DNA of 64,000 nt from Solea solea (GCF_958295425.1 NC_081146.1:19105458-19169457); one strand, 5' to 3'. Positions 1 to 11,802 are shown, numbered from the stretch's first letter. The notes: generated from the sequence alone by a model not told the origin. Numbers and translations: made by a program.

Positions 1-70
1 CATTTCTTTTTATTGTTCGTTTTTGTTTTTGTATGTTTTGTGTTCAAGTTCAATGACAGCTTAACAAAAT

Positions 71-127
71 AAGATGTAAATTAATAATTTACATCAAATA
101 ATAAGATGCAAATTAATAATTTACATC
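71..127. repeat. Two-copy 32-bp tandem repeat, each copy palindromic
   Basis: A 25-base unit at 71-95 recurs at 103-127 with one difference (t/c), a period of 32. Copy 1 contains a perfect inverted repeat, gatgtaaatt (73-82) against aatttacatc (86-95), with a 3-base loop. The DNA is strongly A+T rich. Confidence 0.85.
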
Positions 128-310
128 TGTCTGTTTTATCTGGAACCTTAATGAAGTTTTTATAAAATTTTGAAAAATTGCTTGAATAATGCAGCTCCAC
201 CACAGAAGCCCTTACTGAAGTGAAGTCTAAATAGTTCTGCCTCTCTTCTCTTCTGGCAAATCCATGTTTATTTTATGTCTCAGGAAAATACAGCTGAAAT
301 TATGCAAAGT

Positions 311-668
311 ATGTTTAAAACCCTGCACGGTTGGTGTAGTGGTTAGTGCTCTTGCCTTTGCAGCAAAAAGACCCGGGTTCGAGCCCCGGTTGGAACAAGG
401 GCCTTTCTGCATGTAGTTTGCATGTCTCCCTGTGTGTGTGCGTGGGTTTTCTCCGGGTTCTCCGGCTTCCTCCCACAGTCCAAAAACATGCAATATGGGG
501 ATTAGGTAAATTGGACACCCTAAATTGACCATAGATGTGAGTGAATGGTTGTTTGTCTCTATGTGTGTCCCCGCCTATCGACCTATGTCAGCTGAGATTG
601 GCACAGCACCCCCCGCGACCCTCTGGTGGAGGATAAAGCGGTAGATGATGGATGGATGTTTAAAACCC
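311..668 (+). mobile_element. V-SINE-like (DANA/Mermaid type) tRNA-derived SINE with 13-bp target duplication
   Basis: The element body runs about 324-655. The 5' head is tRNA-like: A box tggtgtagtgg at 332-342 and B box ggttcgagccc at 376-386, giving an internal RNA polymerase III promoter. The central domain (about 406-530: tttgcatgtctccctg, ctccgggttctccggcttcc, cccacagtccaaaaacatgc) is the kind of conserved core seen in fish V-SINEs. The 3' end is a gataaagcgg tail running into (gatg)n. The 13-base sequence atgtttaaaaccc flanks both sides (311-323 and 656-668) without mismatch, as expected of LINE-driven retroposition. Two decayed relatives lie at 35940-36085 and 60928-61075. The family name is from memory; the SINE nature is clear. 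Confidence 0.85.
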
Positions 669-1527
669 AATCTTCATTACATAACCACCCAAAAAACCAG
701 AGGGGCCTTTTTGTAACTAAACAGTGTTAGAACCAGAGAGTGTGTGTTCATTTATACAGTGTATATGCATAGACATTATGTACAGCATTTGTTTGGCCTA
801 AAAGTGTGGCTCTTGGTTTGTATTTGATCATTTTAGTTTGAGTAAATTAAGTATGTGTTCAGGAGTCAGCAAATAAATTTGGATTCAACCTCAGTCTTAG
901 TCAGTATAAGGGGTGACTTTTGCCATTCTGCCACTTTGATCCCCCATTTAGATGCCAAACATATGTGATTGCCTGTTCTTTTGAATTGTCTGACCAACTT
1001 ATAGCCCAGGCTGACTGTGAAAAGGTTACTGTGCTACAATAAGCCCTAATCAATGCCATACTCTGAGTTCACACACTCAGCTCTGTACCTTTAACTCGAC
1101 TACTCTATTTTTAGAGTGGTGCTAATATGTTTGGGTTCTTTTATTTTTTACCTTTTATGGAAGAGTTTTCTATTTTTCTGTTTTTCATTATGCCCTACGA
1201 TTCTGTTTCAGGTTTATGTTTACTCTGCGTATGTACATGTGGTATTTGTTTAGTACTTTGCAGTTGTGGAAGAGTAAAACTTCAGCTATAGAAGCCATTG
1301 TATTTTGTGCTCTAATTTTATGTGGACTGTTTCTTTACAATGAGCAAATAATTTGTGTGTTTTTGTCCTGTTTAGCCTTTATGAAAACTTGGAAACATGA
1401 TGAGCAAGATATGTAGTGACAAAAATAACAGTTGGTGAGGGCATAAGCATAGAGGTCCAGGATGTAGCAGCCTATTCACCCTACTCTTTAGTCATTTGTC
1501 ATATTGCAGGATCTTGGTGTGTTTTGT

Positions 1528-1601
1528 TGATATCTGATAATACATTTTTAAGCCGATATTGTCCGATACTGATATTGAGCCAATAATATTGTGCATCCCT
1601 C
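1528..1601. mobile_element. hAT-like DNA transposon end fragment
   Basis: The stretch is made of imperfect gatatt / ccgatact units and ends with ttgtgcatccct. That resembles the terminus of common fish hAT-type non-autonomous elements, whose inverted ends begin with agggatgcac followed by cgatat repeats. No matching left terminus is visible nearby, so it is a solo remnant. The assignment is from remembered consensus. Confidence 0.4.
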
Positions 1602-1930
1602 AAGCTTTAGGAGAGTGTTTTAACATGTTGGGGAAAATCTGTGACATAATATTAGCACAAAAAACATTGGGACACATCTGTGAATTTGTGGATGCGTGAA
1701 AATAAACTTGTAGTTTTACATTAACGCTTAGCTTAGGTTACATCTTACACAAGTTTTGTCACATTTATGCCTGACTTCCACATTACATTGGAATTTTAAG
1801 TCCTTAATGCTGAGACTTTTGTAAACATTGATGCATTGATGCAGTATAGACATATTAGTCACAAATCCTTCCTTTGATTCGTCATGTTCCAATAATGTGA
1901 TTGTTACTCAGAAGAAAACAGACAGGGGTG

Positions 1931-2088
1931 GGGGTGGAGTGGCTCAGTGGTTAAGACCCTACCTTGTGTACCAAAGACATCATGGTCGCAAGTTCGATTC
2001 CACCCCTGGCTAATTGTACTTGATCCATTGTAAGTCGCTTTGGATAAAAGCGTCTGCTAAATGACATGTAATGTAATGTAATGTAATG
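1931..2088 (+). mobile_element. tRNA-derived SINE with L2-type 3' tail and (TAATG)n
   Basis: The A box tggctcagtgg (1940-1950) and a B-box-like agttcgattcc (1991-2001) give a tRNA-related head of about 75 bases. The tail around 2031-2070 (taagtcgctttggataaaag, cgtctgctaaatgac) is a 3' end shared by several teleost SINEs and L2-clade LINEs, and it finishes in four taatg-type units. Target-site duplication is unclear: only gacag recurs on both sides. It is not a functional tRNA, because the anticodon arm is degenerate and the long tail is SINE-like. Confidence 0.75.
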
Positions 2089-2619
2089 ACAGTATCATCC
2101 TCTAACCCCGATGATAAATGCAACATGAATAAGTTGTTACTGACCTTGATGTCTTTGTTAATAGCTGCTGTTAAATATTTTATTTTTATATGTTATAATG
2201 CTACACAGGTGAGCTACTATTTGAACAATCAGCAAGAATTTCCTTTGCTTTGCTCATTAGCGGTGTAAATAAATGATAAACTATCACATGGCATACAGTT
2301 TTAGTCCTGTTGGTAATGATGATTGTTTCTGATACAGAGCTAAAACTCTTTTTTGACACCATTTTAGAATAAAAACATATAAATGTGGACATAGCCCTAG
2401 TAAAAGTCCTTGGCAGTCATTTGTTTCACCACATGCTCATTGTCCCACCAGCGTTTCTTTCCATGTCCCTGTTGTTTTAATTGCACCTCATGTCACAGAG
2501 CACCCACTAGGCTGAGGAACTCTACAAGCTGAACCAATAAATAACCTCCTCATCCAGAACCTTGGCCATTTTGTTTATCTCTAGGTTCATCTCTGAAGGG
2601 GAAGTCCATTTAATCGCCA

Positions 2620-2659
2620 CATGCACGCGCACACGCATGCACACGCACATGCGCACACA
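2620..2659. repeat. Alternating CA/CG simple repeat
   Basis: A purine-pyrimidine alternating run of cacgcg, acacgc and acatgcgcac units, imperfect, about 40 bases. Confidence 0.8.
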
Positions 2660-2834
2660 GAGATCTTGGTAGACTTACATTCTTGGGCTTAAAAAGCTGA
2701 TGGGGCTCTGAGTGCAGGTGATGTGGTGTTGTGGAGGAGAGTCTTGGCCTCCTCATCCAGGAACAGAAGTTTATTTGTAGAACCCTTGGAGATGTTTGTT
2801 AAATGGTGTGGGAGCAAGGTTAGTGGGGCGGTTT

Positions 2835-2837
<3 letters not shown>

Positions 2838-2872
<35 letters not shown>

Positions 2873-2881
2873 GGTGGGGGG
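2838..2881. repeat. (GT)n microsatellite running into a G-rich tract
   Basis: About 14 GT units (2838-2867) continue into gggtgggggtggggggg. The G-rich end contains four runs of three or more G separated by single T or within longer runs, so it could form a G-quadruplex on the coding strand. Confidence 0.9.
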
Positions 2882-3212
2882 GTTATATGGTTGGAGATCC
2901 CTAATCACATCAATTTATATTATTTTCAGGAATGGATAAAGTTTACAATTAAATGACATTGGTTACATTGATTCACATAGCTACAATTTAGTATTCACCA
3001 TAAGATGTGTGTGAAGGTTACAATTTTTTTTTATAAATAAAAATGTGTCCTCTGTGGTGCACATACAGATAAAGGAAAGCTAACTTTATTATTCCAAAGA
3101 TAGCTTTGATGCATGGAAGTTGCAATTGGAAGAAAACATTTAAATTCACCAGTAAAATAATTTTTTTTAGACGTTTCTTATTCACTAATGTACCTATTTG
3201 TTTTCTCATTAG

Positions 3213-3330
3213 GATGACCATGAGAGTGGCTCTAGCTCCACCAGTCGCAGTGCCTCGGACAGCTCCAAGGCTGTGGCTAAGCCTCGTCGCCTACAGCAGG
3301 CAGCCCCCAGCGACCCAGACCTGCCCCCAG
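3213..3330 (+). CDS. vps13b: vps13b exon (likely human exon 4)
   Basis: The exon starts after ttttctcattag and ends at ccccag/gtaaat. It is 118 bases, opening in phase 0 and closing one base into a glycine codon. It encodes about 39 residues: an acidic start (DDHES), a serine-rich low-complexity stretch (GSSSTSRSASDSSK), then the conserved KPRRLQQAAPSDPDLPPG, which leads into the chorein-type groove. The serine-rich part is the least conserved segment and is likely a flexible linker; human has NSTNRSTAES at this position. Residue 1 of the visible protein is about human residue 98. Both splice sites are good matches. Confidence 0.93.
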
Positions 3331-4335
3331 GTAAATGATGGCTCTGGGGCCACTGAGGCTACTCTTCAGAGAATGACCACCTGGGCAGTTTGGCCTTGGT
3401 GGGGGAGGACAGGATGAACTGAGACTGCATTTAGGGTCCTCTCACACCACTGAGAAATCTTGGTTTTGTGTTAACCTCTAAGATGGGCCAAGGGCAGTTG
3501 GATTTAACTGGATTCTTAGCTTGTTAGCAGCCAAAAGCCTGCAGTGTCAGGGTCTCAAATGCATGTAGTACTTGCTTTCGGTGAGTATTATTTTTGGAAT
3601 GATCTGTGTAGCACAGCATTTTTCAGTAGGATAAATCAGCCAGAGAGAGCATGGGGGATGTGTCTCTGATAAATCACATAGTGATGGCTCTTATCAACAA
3701 GGCCACTTGACCACATGCCTCCTACAGGGCCATGGATTCCATGCCTGCCTTAGTCCAGCACTTTACAACACCTCACAGAGAAGGGCTTGAGTGGTGCTGG
3801 ATAACAACCTTTTAGAAATATTTATGACCTCTTTTTGTTGTCAATTTGTAACTTTCATTGAGAAGGAAACAGCCATATACGGAGCTAATATTGGTTATTA
3901 AATACACTCATTTATGTTGGCACAGACAATTTAATTGTATATAGAAGTGTAAAATGAGGCACAACTTCAATAATGTTATTGTTAAAAAAAAACAATGTCT
4001 ATCAGACAATTTCATATCTAAAATATAATGCAAGGAAAAAAGCAAATCTGAGAAATCAATTAAAATGGGGAAAATATAGAAACAAGAAGTGGCTTTTAGA
4101 GAGAAAAATTAAGTAGATAGGTTAGGGGTTTGAGCTTAAAGATCCAGGTCACTGGCACCCACCCTTAAGGCTCACTCCCAGAGTACTATTATGCATGAGC
4201 GCATGAACCTTTCCTCCTATCTGGTTGTATCTGGGGAGGATCAATTTCCAGGCTTGACATGAGATAATATCTCCCCCCAGCTGTTAAAGCAGGGTGCCTC
4301 ACACCCCAGCATCTCCCTTTGGACCTGCCTGCCTG

Positions 4336-4425
4336 TGTGTGTGTGTGTCTGTGTGTGTGTGTGTCTCTGTGTGTCTCTGTGTGTCTCTGTGTGTCTCTGT
4401 GTGTCTCTGTGTGTGTTTGTGTGTG
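4336..4425. repeat. GT microsatellite and 10-bp GTGTGTCTCT minisatellite
   Basis: GT runs are followed by about five near-perfect copies of tgtgtctctg, ending in gtgtgtttgtgtgtg. The open frame across it (Cys/Val/Ser runs) is an artefact of the repeat. Confidence 0.9.
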
Positions 4426-6946
4426 TTTAGTGTATCCTTGTTAATTTGTGTGCACACCTCACTGCTCCAGCAGTGGACCTTGTTTCAATCCATTATAGGC
4501 TGTAAAGACAACTCTGGGGTCAGAGGTTGCAGCACCTCAATAACAGCGTGGAAGCAGATGAATGCTGTAATTCCAGCCTGTAGAGGTTAAAAGGTAGATG
4601 AAGTAAAACTAACCTGCTATGAGTCACGCAGAGGATATTTTGCTTAGAATAAGATACAAAACAAACCTGTCAGGAGTATTTAATGTAGTTAAGGATGAGG
4701 CCACAGCACAGCATTTTATAGTAGCAGACTTGAGTACTGTTGTAGACCTGCTATGAGCTGTTTACTGCCCAGTTTATTTCTGAAAAGTATTCTCAAGTTT
4801 TATGTTTTCACCCATATCTGTTTTTGTTTGTATGCTCATTTGTCAGCGGAATTATGCAAAGTGTGCTGAACCACTTTTCTCCAATTTGTAAGGAAATTTC
4901 AAATTTAAGGGGCAGATTCAGGATGTTTTTAATATTTTCCTTGATGCCAGGAGAAACCTGGTAATAGAATAATTAGGAAAAAAAAACAATATTATAAACC
5001 TGTTGGGATTGGAGGCAAAAACAGCCTTAGTTAGTTACATCTTAAAGGCCAATTCATTATCCGCTCAGGTCACTGTGATGTAAATGTTCGCAGACGTCTG
5101 CATGCACTCCAAAAATCTGTCACTGTTTGGACTGTGTGTGTGTGGACTGCACATGCTTGAGGTAGGACAGTTAATTGGAATGGAATATAATGTCAGATAC
5201 CATCACAGGGAAATGGGCAGTCTAACCTCATTTTCGGCATTTAGGTTGACAAACCACTGTTTTGCATCTTGCCCCCTCCCCTTCAAAACAACCAAATCAA
5301 AACACAGCCAACAGTAAAAAGCAAGCCACCAGCAATTATCCACTCATTTGGCTCTAAGCCCTTACATACTGACTGAATTTATTCTCTCTGTACTCCCTGT
5401 GGTGGAAAAGTAAAGAAGTTAATTCATATGCCATTGGATTGGTAGTCTCACAAAGACCAAAAACCAAGTGCTTCCACCTTGAGCGATTCAGTGAGTCATT
5501 ATGTTTACTGCTGCTTTGTGGGGGTCCAGTGGCCACCGTTTGTGAGAAGCACATTTTTTTGTTTCGGCGATTGCTGCTTTGGCCCTCATCACAGTGATGA
5601 AACCGAGCATTGTTTCATAGAAGTTCAAAGAGATTTAATGGTGGCAACCTCACTTTGAGTCTACGTTTAACCTGATACCAGTTAGTGTTGGATCAAAGCA
5701 GTTTTCAAGCTGAACTCTCAAAATGTAACCAGTGGGAGTCATGCCTCATCTGAGAATCATTGGATATTTCTTGCTAAATTCTTTATTGTCATGTGAATGC
5801 TATATTTTAGAAGTTTGAATGAAACATGAATGGGTACTGTAATTTACTTGTGTGCAATTTATCACCAGGGTTTTTAATATCCACCTATTCCACAGATGTA
5901 GCAGAGCATTTGGAAATTATTGTTTCTCCAGATTGAAAACACTGAACATAAAATGTATACGTCTCAACGTATGTGTCTCTGTGTCCTGCATTTGTGCACG
6001 TATGCATGATTGTTAAAGTATGTGTGTGATTTGAGGAGATTGAGATTTGCATAAAGTGAAAAGCAACCCACTCCTGAGATAAATCTATGGTCCAGTGCTA
6101 CTAATGTCCTGGTACAGTGGCCTTTGCTCAGAGTCTGAACGCAGGAACTGTTCTGGCATTACTGGAAAGTGCTACTTATGTACAGAGAATATCCTATGCT
6201 GGTAAAGGCTGGAGCTTTCTCCAGCAAGAGCTTTCTTCTGCTCTGGAGACCTGCTGTACCATGCATTGCTGGGCTCTGTAAATCTATAGTTTATGTATTT
6301 TACTTTTGACAAAAAAAGATACTAAAAAAAAAAATAGAATAGAGAGATTTATAGAGTGACCTTGTGTATTCTCTACATATCCCACACTAGCTATTCTATG
6401 TACGTTTCAGAATGAGACCAAAGCACCAGTATACAGTGTATCTATTGTCTGATGAACTTGTCTGTCTCTCCCTCAATGTCTAATAACTGGCAACTCTAAT
6501 AGCTGCTAATACTTTCCATACACATGAAAAATTGAGAGCATGGACACTATAGTGTTTCTTTCCTGTATTGCACAAAAGAGAGTACTTGGCCTGTTCTGAG
6601 ATCACATAAAGGAGCTGGTTTTTCCAGTCATTTTATGGTTGAGCAGTTTTAAATGGGCTCCTTCCCTGTGGGCCGCAGCACAGGTGCTGGCTGTGTCAAT
6701 TGTTTACAGAAGTTCAGAGCAGTGCGATGACTCGCAGAGAGACGGATTTGGGTTCTGGATGTGGTGCAAGGCAAAAATAGGTATAACAAGTGTAAGAGAG
6801 TGCCGGAGAGCGAGAAAGCCTTCCTGACGTGGGCAAATTAGATCCAGAGAGCAGAATAGCAGGGGGTAAAGTGCTGGTTTTACTGCCCAGGCTGCAGGTG
6901 CGACAGCAGCTTTCTTGGTGACCCCAGATCTAAAGGCACACACTCT

Positions 6947-6968
6947 CACACACACACACACACACACA
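6947..6968. repeat. (CA)n microsatellite
   Basis: About 11 uninterrupted CA units, followed by shorter CA and CATG/CATA runs up to about 7070. Confidence 0.9.
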
Positions 6969-8745
6969 TTTATACACACACACATGCACATAGCCACATT
7001 CATGCATGCAAGAAAGCAACCAGGCACCTACTCCAACACACACAAGCACATGCATACATACATACGTGCATGCAAGTCCTTGTGCAGATGTCATGAACAG
7101 GCATTGCGTTTATGGGTTGAGTTTAATTATGTCATTCTCTCTTAATGCCACTCTGTTTAGTCAGGCAGCGAATTCATGACAGGTTTGTGAATTGGATTAT
7201 GCTAATGCATAGTTGGGCATATGTGCAAGAGGCCAAACAGTTAACCAATTCATATAATATTTTCATCAACAGAGCATTTTAGTACTGCCTAATTATCGGT
7301 TCTGTTATGCCCTGGACCAGGCATGTAGATTCAGGAAGACAAACATTTGGTTTGGAAAATAAGGGAAAAGCTTTAAAGGTTTATATGTTTTAAGTTGTAG
7401 CGACTGTGTTTAACAGTACATGGGAGGAATGAATAATGCCATTGGTCCTGTGGTTAGGAGAATTTATTGCTGTATATTTTCATATTTTATGGTTGAAACT
7501 CCCCTGTCTACAATATTTTAAGTTCTCTCTTACTTTGTTGAGTAATAACCTTACCATGTATGTTTTTCCTGCAAAGCTTCTGTTTCTGGGCGTCACTTTG
7601 GCCACAGGAGGTACTGGTAACATTGCAGGATGGCTCCCACAGCTCTGCTGAAACCCAAGCTATCGAAGTGCTCTTTCTCTTGGTTACTACATCCATCTGC
7701 AGCTTCACCACAAAACCCACCGCCCTTCTATTTTTCATTTTAACCATAAAATCTATTTCATCATTCTCTAGTCTGTCTTACTTTACATTTGTGCAAATTA
7801 TTTTATCGCTAGAATTCCAATTCCCTTACAATTTTTTTCCATATCCTTTAATGCATTATTATTTTCAAGGTGATGACATATCATCAACTTTAATGCAGTG
7901 TTTTTCACATAGATTATAAACACCCAAATGTTTTTGGTTTTTTTGTCCTCTTATTAATAGCAAAATCTGTCTGTCTTTTATATCGTCCATAAATGCCATA
8001 GCATGGCAGTTTCATTTGTCCCTTAATAACTATCTTGTATAAACAAGTTATTTGTACACATATATGTGCTCTGCTCAGACTTGCAAATGTTTATGTGAAC
8101 ATGCAGGCTCCTCGGTGGTTAACAGACTTAGGGGGGATATGTTTGAATCAACATGTGCATAGTTTTGGGTTAAACTTGACTTTACTTGTGAGTGTATAGC
8201 TCTTCAGAGATTCATAAATTCACCCAGGATTTGTAGTGCTGCTCAGGCAGAGTGAGGAGTAAAAATGTTTTCATATGGTTATTTAGCTCCTTTAACTGCA
8301 CATGTCCAAGGGAGAGTTTGTGGCGAAAAATAACATGTCAGGACCTCCTCTAATTTATGAGCCCATGAGGATGGCATGGGTCGGTGGTACTTTTTGAGAA
8401 TGCGGGTCTGGAATTTCTACTTTTATAGTGTGTCAACACTACATTAATGTGTCCTGATAATTCAGTTGGCAGTTGGGTACACCTGATGCACTGTTATTAT
8501 ACATAAGTTCTGCATCATATCATTCTTGTTGAATGTTATACAGTAGTGTGATGGTTTTATAGAAACTAAACCCAGCCAGGTGTACTTAATAAACTGCATG
8601 TTCAGTCTCCATCTCTGCCTCAATCTAATATCTATATCCTCCATTGTACATGTGTGTGTCTTTGAAATTAGGTCTGAGTATTTTTTCATGTGGACGTAAT
8701 GTTCATTTTTAACATTCTTCCCATGTATGTGATGTTTGTTTGTAG

Positions 8746-8913
8746 GTTACGTGCAGAGTCTCATCAGACGTGTGGTGAACAACTTGAATGTTGTGGTGAA
8801 CAACCTGATCCTGAAGTACGTGGAAGATGACATTGTGCTGTCGGTCAACATTACATCTGCAGAGTGCTACACTGTGGACGATATGTGGGAGAGGGCCTTC
8901 ATGGACATCGCTG
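8746..8913 (+). CDS. vps13b: vps13b exon (likely human exon 5), groove core
   Basis: The exon starts after gtttgtttgtag and ends at atcgctg/gtgagc. It is 168 bases, completing the split glycine codon and ending one base into the next codon (phase 1 to 1). It encodes about residues 40-96 of the visible protein. It has YVQSLIRRVVNNLNVVVNN, LILKYVEDDIVLSVNI and TSAECYTVDDMWERAFMDIA, which is nearly identical to the mammalian sequence. The alternation of hydrophobic and polar residues (NVVVNNLILKYV) is typical of the beta strands that line the VPS13 lipid groove. This is one of the most conserved pieces in the window and secures the gene identification. Confidence 0.96.
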
Positions 8914-10485
8914 GTGAGCATTGAGCAACGGCTGCTTACATTCCTGGCTAGTGGGATTAACGAGTAAATCCACCAAGACAAGAATCTATATACTACATTA
9001 AGTGTGCAGTTAGTTCAAACTAAGGTCATTTATTGGTCATAAAGTTGAAGTGACCAATGGCTTCATTTTTTTCTCAGCAAATGCTGTCAAACAGATAAAT
9101 GGCATATCTCTTATCATTAGGCCTGTGCAACACGGTTGTGCTAAAAAAAAAAGTACTTGTTGCAGAATATCATCATAACACTTACTGCGCATGGAGTGTC
9201 AGTCACAGAAACTAGCACAAACATTCACTTAAAGCACAGACAAATGTATTAATTTGCACCATCGGAGTCAATCGATCTGTTATTTTCAGGCAGCTGGCTG
9301 GCTGAAAAGTGTTTGCTCCCTGGCAGGCACAGCCACTGATCACTCTGATCGCTCTGTGGCTTTACAGAGATTAAATCATCCACAAATCCAAACCATGACT
9401 GTAGATCAGTATAAAAAGATATAAAAACTTCTTATGAACCATTTATAACATGAAATGAATGCCCTCTAATACATGTGATTTTTGTGATGTTAGTAATTGA
9501 TATTGAAATTAAAGTAAAATTAAGATTAATTAGAATACTTTATTTATTTATTTACCTACTTTTTTATTTCTATGCAATACACTTGAAGCTTTCTTCAGCT
9601 GAATCCGAGTGTTTCTGAGGTTACTGGCAGAGAAATGCAGTTTCATAATACTGCCCTCATAATACAGTCTTACAAGCCTATATCAACAAAGTTTCTTGCC
9701 GTGGTCATTTTCAGTCATTGTTATCTCTGAGGAGAGGGGGGCGATTCCAATATGTGAGGTAAGTTGTGCCTACAATAATAGTTACTGGCAGGTTTTAGAA
9801 AATTAGATAATTCCCGGAATAATGACTTCTATTATCAGTTTGACAGGGTTGAGTGAGTCAGAGATAGTGGAGAATCTGATGGGGGATCATCTCACTCACT
9901 CATTCATTCACAGACAAAAAAGGGAGGAAATTAATCTAACTGTTACGACCAGGCTATCCACTCGCCCTTTGCTTCCCGTTAATACCTCACCTCCTTTTGT
10001 TCATCTCTAGTCTTTCTCTTTGCCTTTCTGTCTCTGGAAAGATTCTGGCACAATATAGACTCAACCTTCAAGATAAATGTTGTCCATTGAATATTGGCTG
10101 CTCATGCAATGTAGTAATGACCACTGAGTATTTCTTGGTGCAATCTCAACATGGTGATGGGCATCTTGACTGTTGTGATCCCAATGCAAGATGAAGTGTC
10201 TTCATTACAGCTAAGGACAAGTATATCACTTACTCTCCTGCACATGCAGCTTCAGTTAAGGTGTTGACAACACTGTCAGCCGGACATCGGAGCTGAGAGC
10301 ACTGAAGCGGCCAGGAGAAATGAGTCGTGCAGCCATGTCAAAGGCTGCTCTCTGTTAGTGTTGCATTTGTTTGTGTAAAATGTGACTGATTTTTGACATG
10401 TTAAGTGTTAATCACGGCGGGTCAACCTCTGATGTGTTCTACGTGAAATGATCTACATTTGTTTTCTTTTTGCTTCTCTCTGCAG
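8914..10485 (+). other. vps13b: Intron (1.6 kb)
   Basis: Phase 1 intron with no recognised repeat. It has an A-run at 9143-9152 and a ttta-rich stretch around 9540-9560. Open reading frames at 9822-10194 look like chance: they carry no codon pattern or homology I recognise. Confidence 0.8.
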
Positions 10486-10667
10486 CGCCAGAGCTGGTCC
10501 TCAGGAAAGTGATCAACTTTGCAGACTGTACTGTCTGTTTAGACAAAAGAAATGCTAGTGGCAAGATCGAGTTTTACCAGGACCCACTGCTGTACAAATG
10601 CTCCTTCAGGACGCGCCTTCACTTTACCTACGACAACATTAATTCCAAGATCCCATCTGTTATCAAA
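10486..10667 (+). CDS. vps13b: vps13b exon (likely human exon 6)
   Basis: The exon starts after a strong polypyrimidine tract, ttcttttt...ctctctgcag, and ends at atcaaa/gtgagt. It is 182 bases, phase 1 in and phase 0 out. It encodes about visible residues 96-156 beginning APELVLRKVINFADCTVC, then LDKRNASGKIEFYQDPLLYK and a CSFRTRLHFTYDNINSKIPS stretch. It is close to identical to mammalian VPS13B and continues the beta-rich groove. Both splice sites are strong and the exon has no in-frame stop. Confidence 0.96.
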
Positions 10668-11627
10668 GTGAGTAGCTCCAATTTTTAGAAGTAACTTTAT
10701 AAGTTAAATTAGTTTCATGTAAAAGTTTAATGACTTTTTTTCGATTTTCGAGGAAGGCCGTTGTCAAATTGATGACAAGACATGTTATAATTTCTGTCCA
10801 CTGGTCTTAAAAGGTGACATGCTATGGGAATGTTTTTTTTACTTCCTACATAAAACTGCAATCTAATGCTACAAATAATGGTCTGTCACTGATGTATCAC
10901 CAGTGTTAAGTTTATGTATGTGTAAATCTCTTTCTAAAGAGATAAAGATGTCACATGAGTGAAACATCGCAATCCTATACAATAATACTTTATTCACTTC
11001 CTCTCATGAATTTATCAGTGTTTGTTCAAAACCTAGCTAATCATTTGGAAGTGCTTCACCAAGGTTGAGAACCAAACTCAAAGTGGCTTCATTTCAAGTT
11101 TTATTTTAAATAAAATCAATTATTTCACTTGAAGGTCATCACATACATCATTCTTTTACTTTTTGTCAGTGGAAGATGTTTGTGCATCGGAGAAGTCTTA
11201 GCTGCAGTGTGGTGTGTTTGTTCATGTTATAACATTTAAATGATTGCTGATGGAAAAACTCTTTCATTATTTTTATCTTTTAAAATAATGGGCTTTATAT
11301 AAATGTTTAGGTTCAGGCAGTCTACTGTGGCTCTCTGTTGTTTCTGCGTATTATATTTTTCATCGGGCTGTACAGTTATTCAGTTACAATGTATCATGAT
11401 ATAACGTAACAAAAGACCAATGTATCTCGATTATGTTTATGCATTGCACAAACACACTTTAGGATGTAATGCATATCATTTCTCTGTATATTATAGCACA
11501 TATTTTCTATTTTGTAAGCGTTTGTTTTCTTTTGCAGGAGCAACAATTTACGTCCAAACATACCATTTAATAAATAATTGAACAATTTAAGCTGTCTTTT
11601 ATGCTTCTCTTTTCTGTGTTTCTGTAG
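10668..11627 (+). other. vps13b: Intron (960 bp)
   Basis: Phase 0 intron, A+T rich. I see no repeat, RNA or gene in it. Confidence 0.85.
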
Positions 11628-11802
11628 ATCCAGACCATGGTGGAGAGCCTGAAGTTGTCTCTTACTGATCAACAGCTGCCAATGTTTATCCGCATTTTAC
11701 AGCTGATTATTGCTCTCTACTATGGGGAGATGGGAGGAAACAAAGAGGGTGAAGGAGAAGAGGGCAGTGGTCAAGTCAGAGAGTCTGGAGGAAGTGTACC
11801 TG
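11628..11802 (+). CDS. vps13b: vps13b exon (likely human exon 7)
   Basis: The exon starts after ctgtgtttctgtag and ends at gtacctg/gtgagt. It is 175 bases, phase 0 in and phase 1 out, encoding about visible residues 157-215. The first half is strongly conserved (TMVESLKLSLTDQQLPMFIR, then LQLIIALYYGEMG). The second half is an acidic, glycine-rich linker (KEGEGEEGSGQVRESGGSVP) that diverges from mammals, where a similar acidic loop of different sequence lies. The linker probably forms a disordered loop on the outside of the rod (inference). Confidence 0.95.

Larger units (their letters stand above)
1..3212 (+). other. vps13b: Upstream intron of vps13b (partial, 3' part)
   Basis: This is intronic sequence before the first visible exon. 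It holds a two-copy 32-bp tandem palindrome (71-127), a complete V-SINE-like element (324-655), a hAT-like end fragment (1528-1601), a tRNA-derived SINE (about 1931-2088), a CA/CG-rich run (2620-2659) and a GT/G-rich tract (2838-2881). No coding exon equivalent to human residues 49-97 was found, so that exon should lie beyond base 1. Confidence 0.85.
3331..8745 (+). other. vps13b: Intron (5.4 kb)
   Basis: Phase 1 intron. It contains a 10-base minisatellite of gtctctgtgt type (4336-4425) and a (CA)n run (6947-6968). I recognise no transposon or gene in the rest; open frames here are short and come from repeats or chance. Confidence 0.85.

Noticed and set aside
330..395. Possible tRNA gene
   Set aside because: A and B boxes are present, but the acceptor and anticodon stems do not pair properly, and the sequence continues into a SINE body flanked by target duplications.
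1..3212. Search for the preceding vps13b exon (human residues about 49-97)
   Set aside because: No stretch encoding a VVITINTMECILKL-like sequence with splice sites was found; the exon must be upstream of the window.
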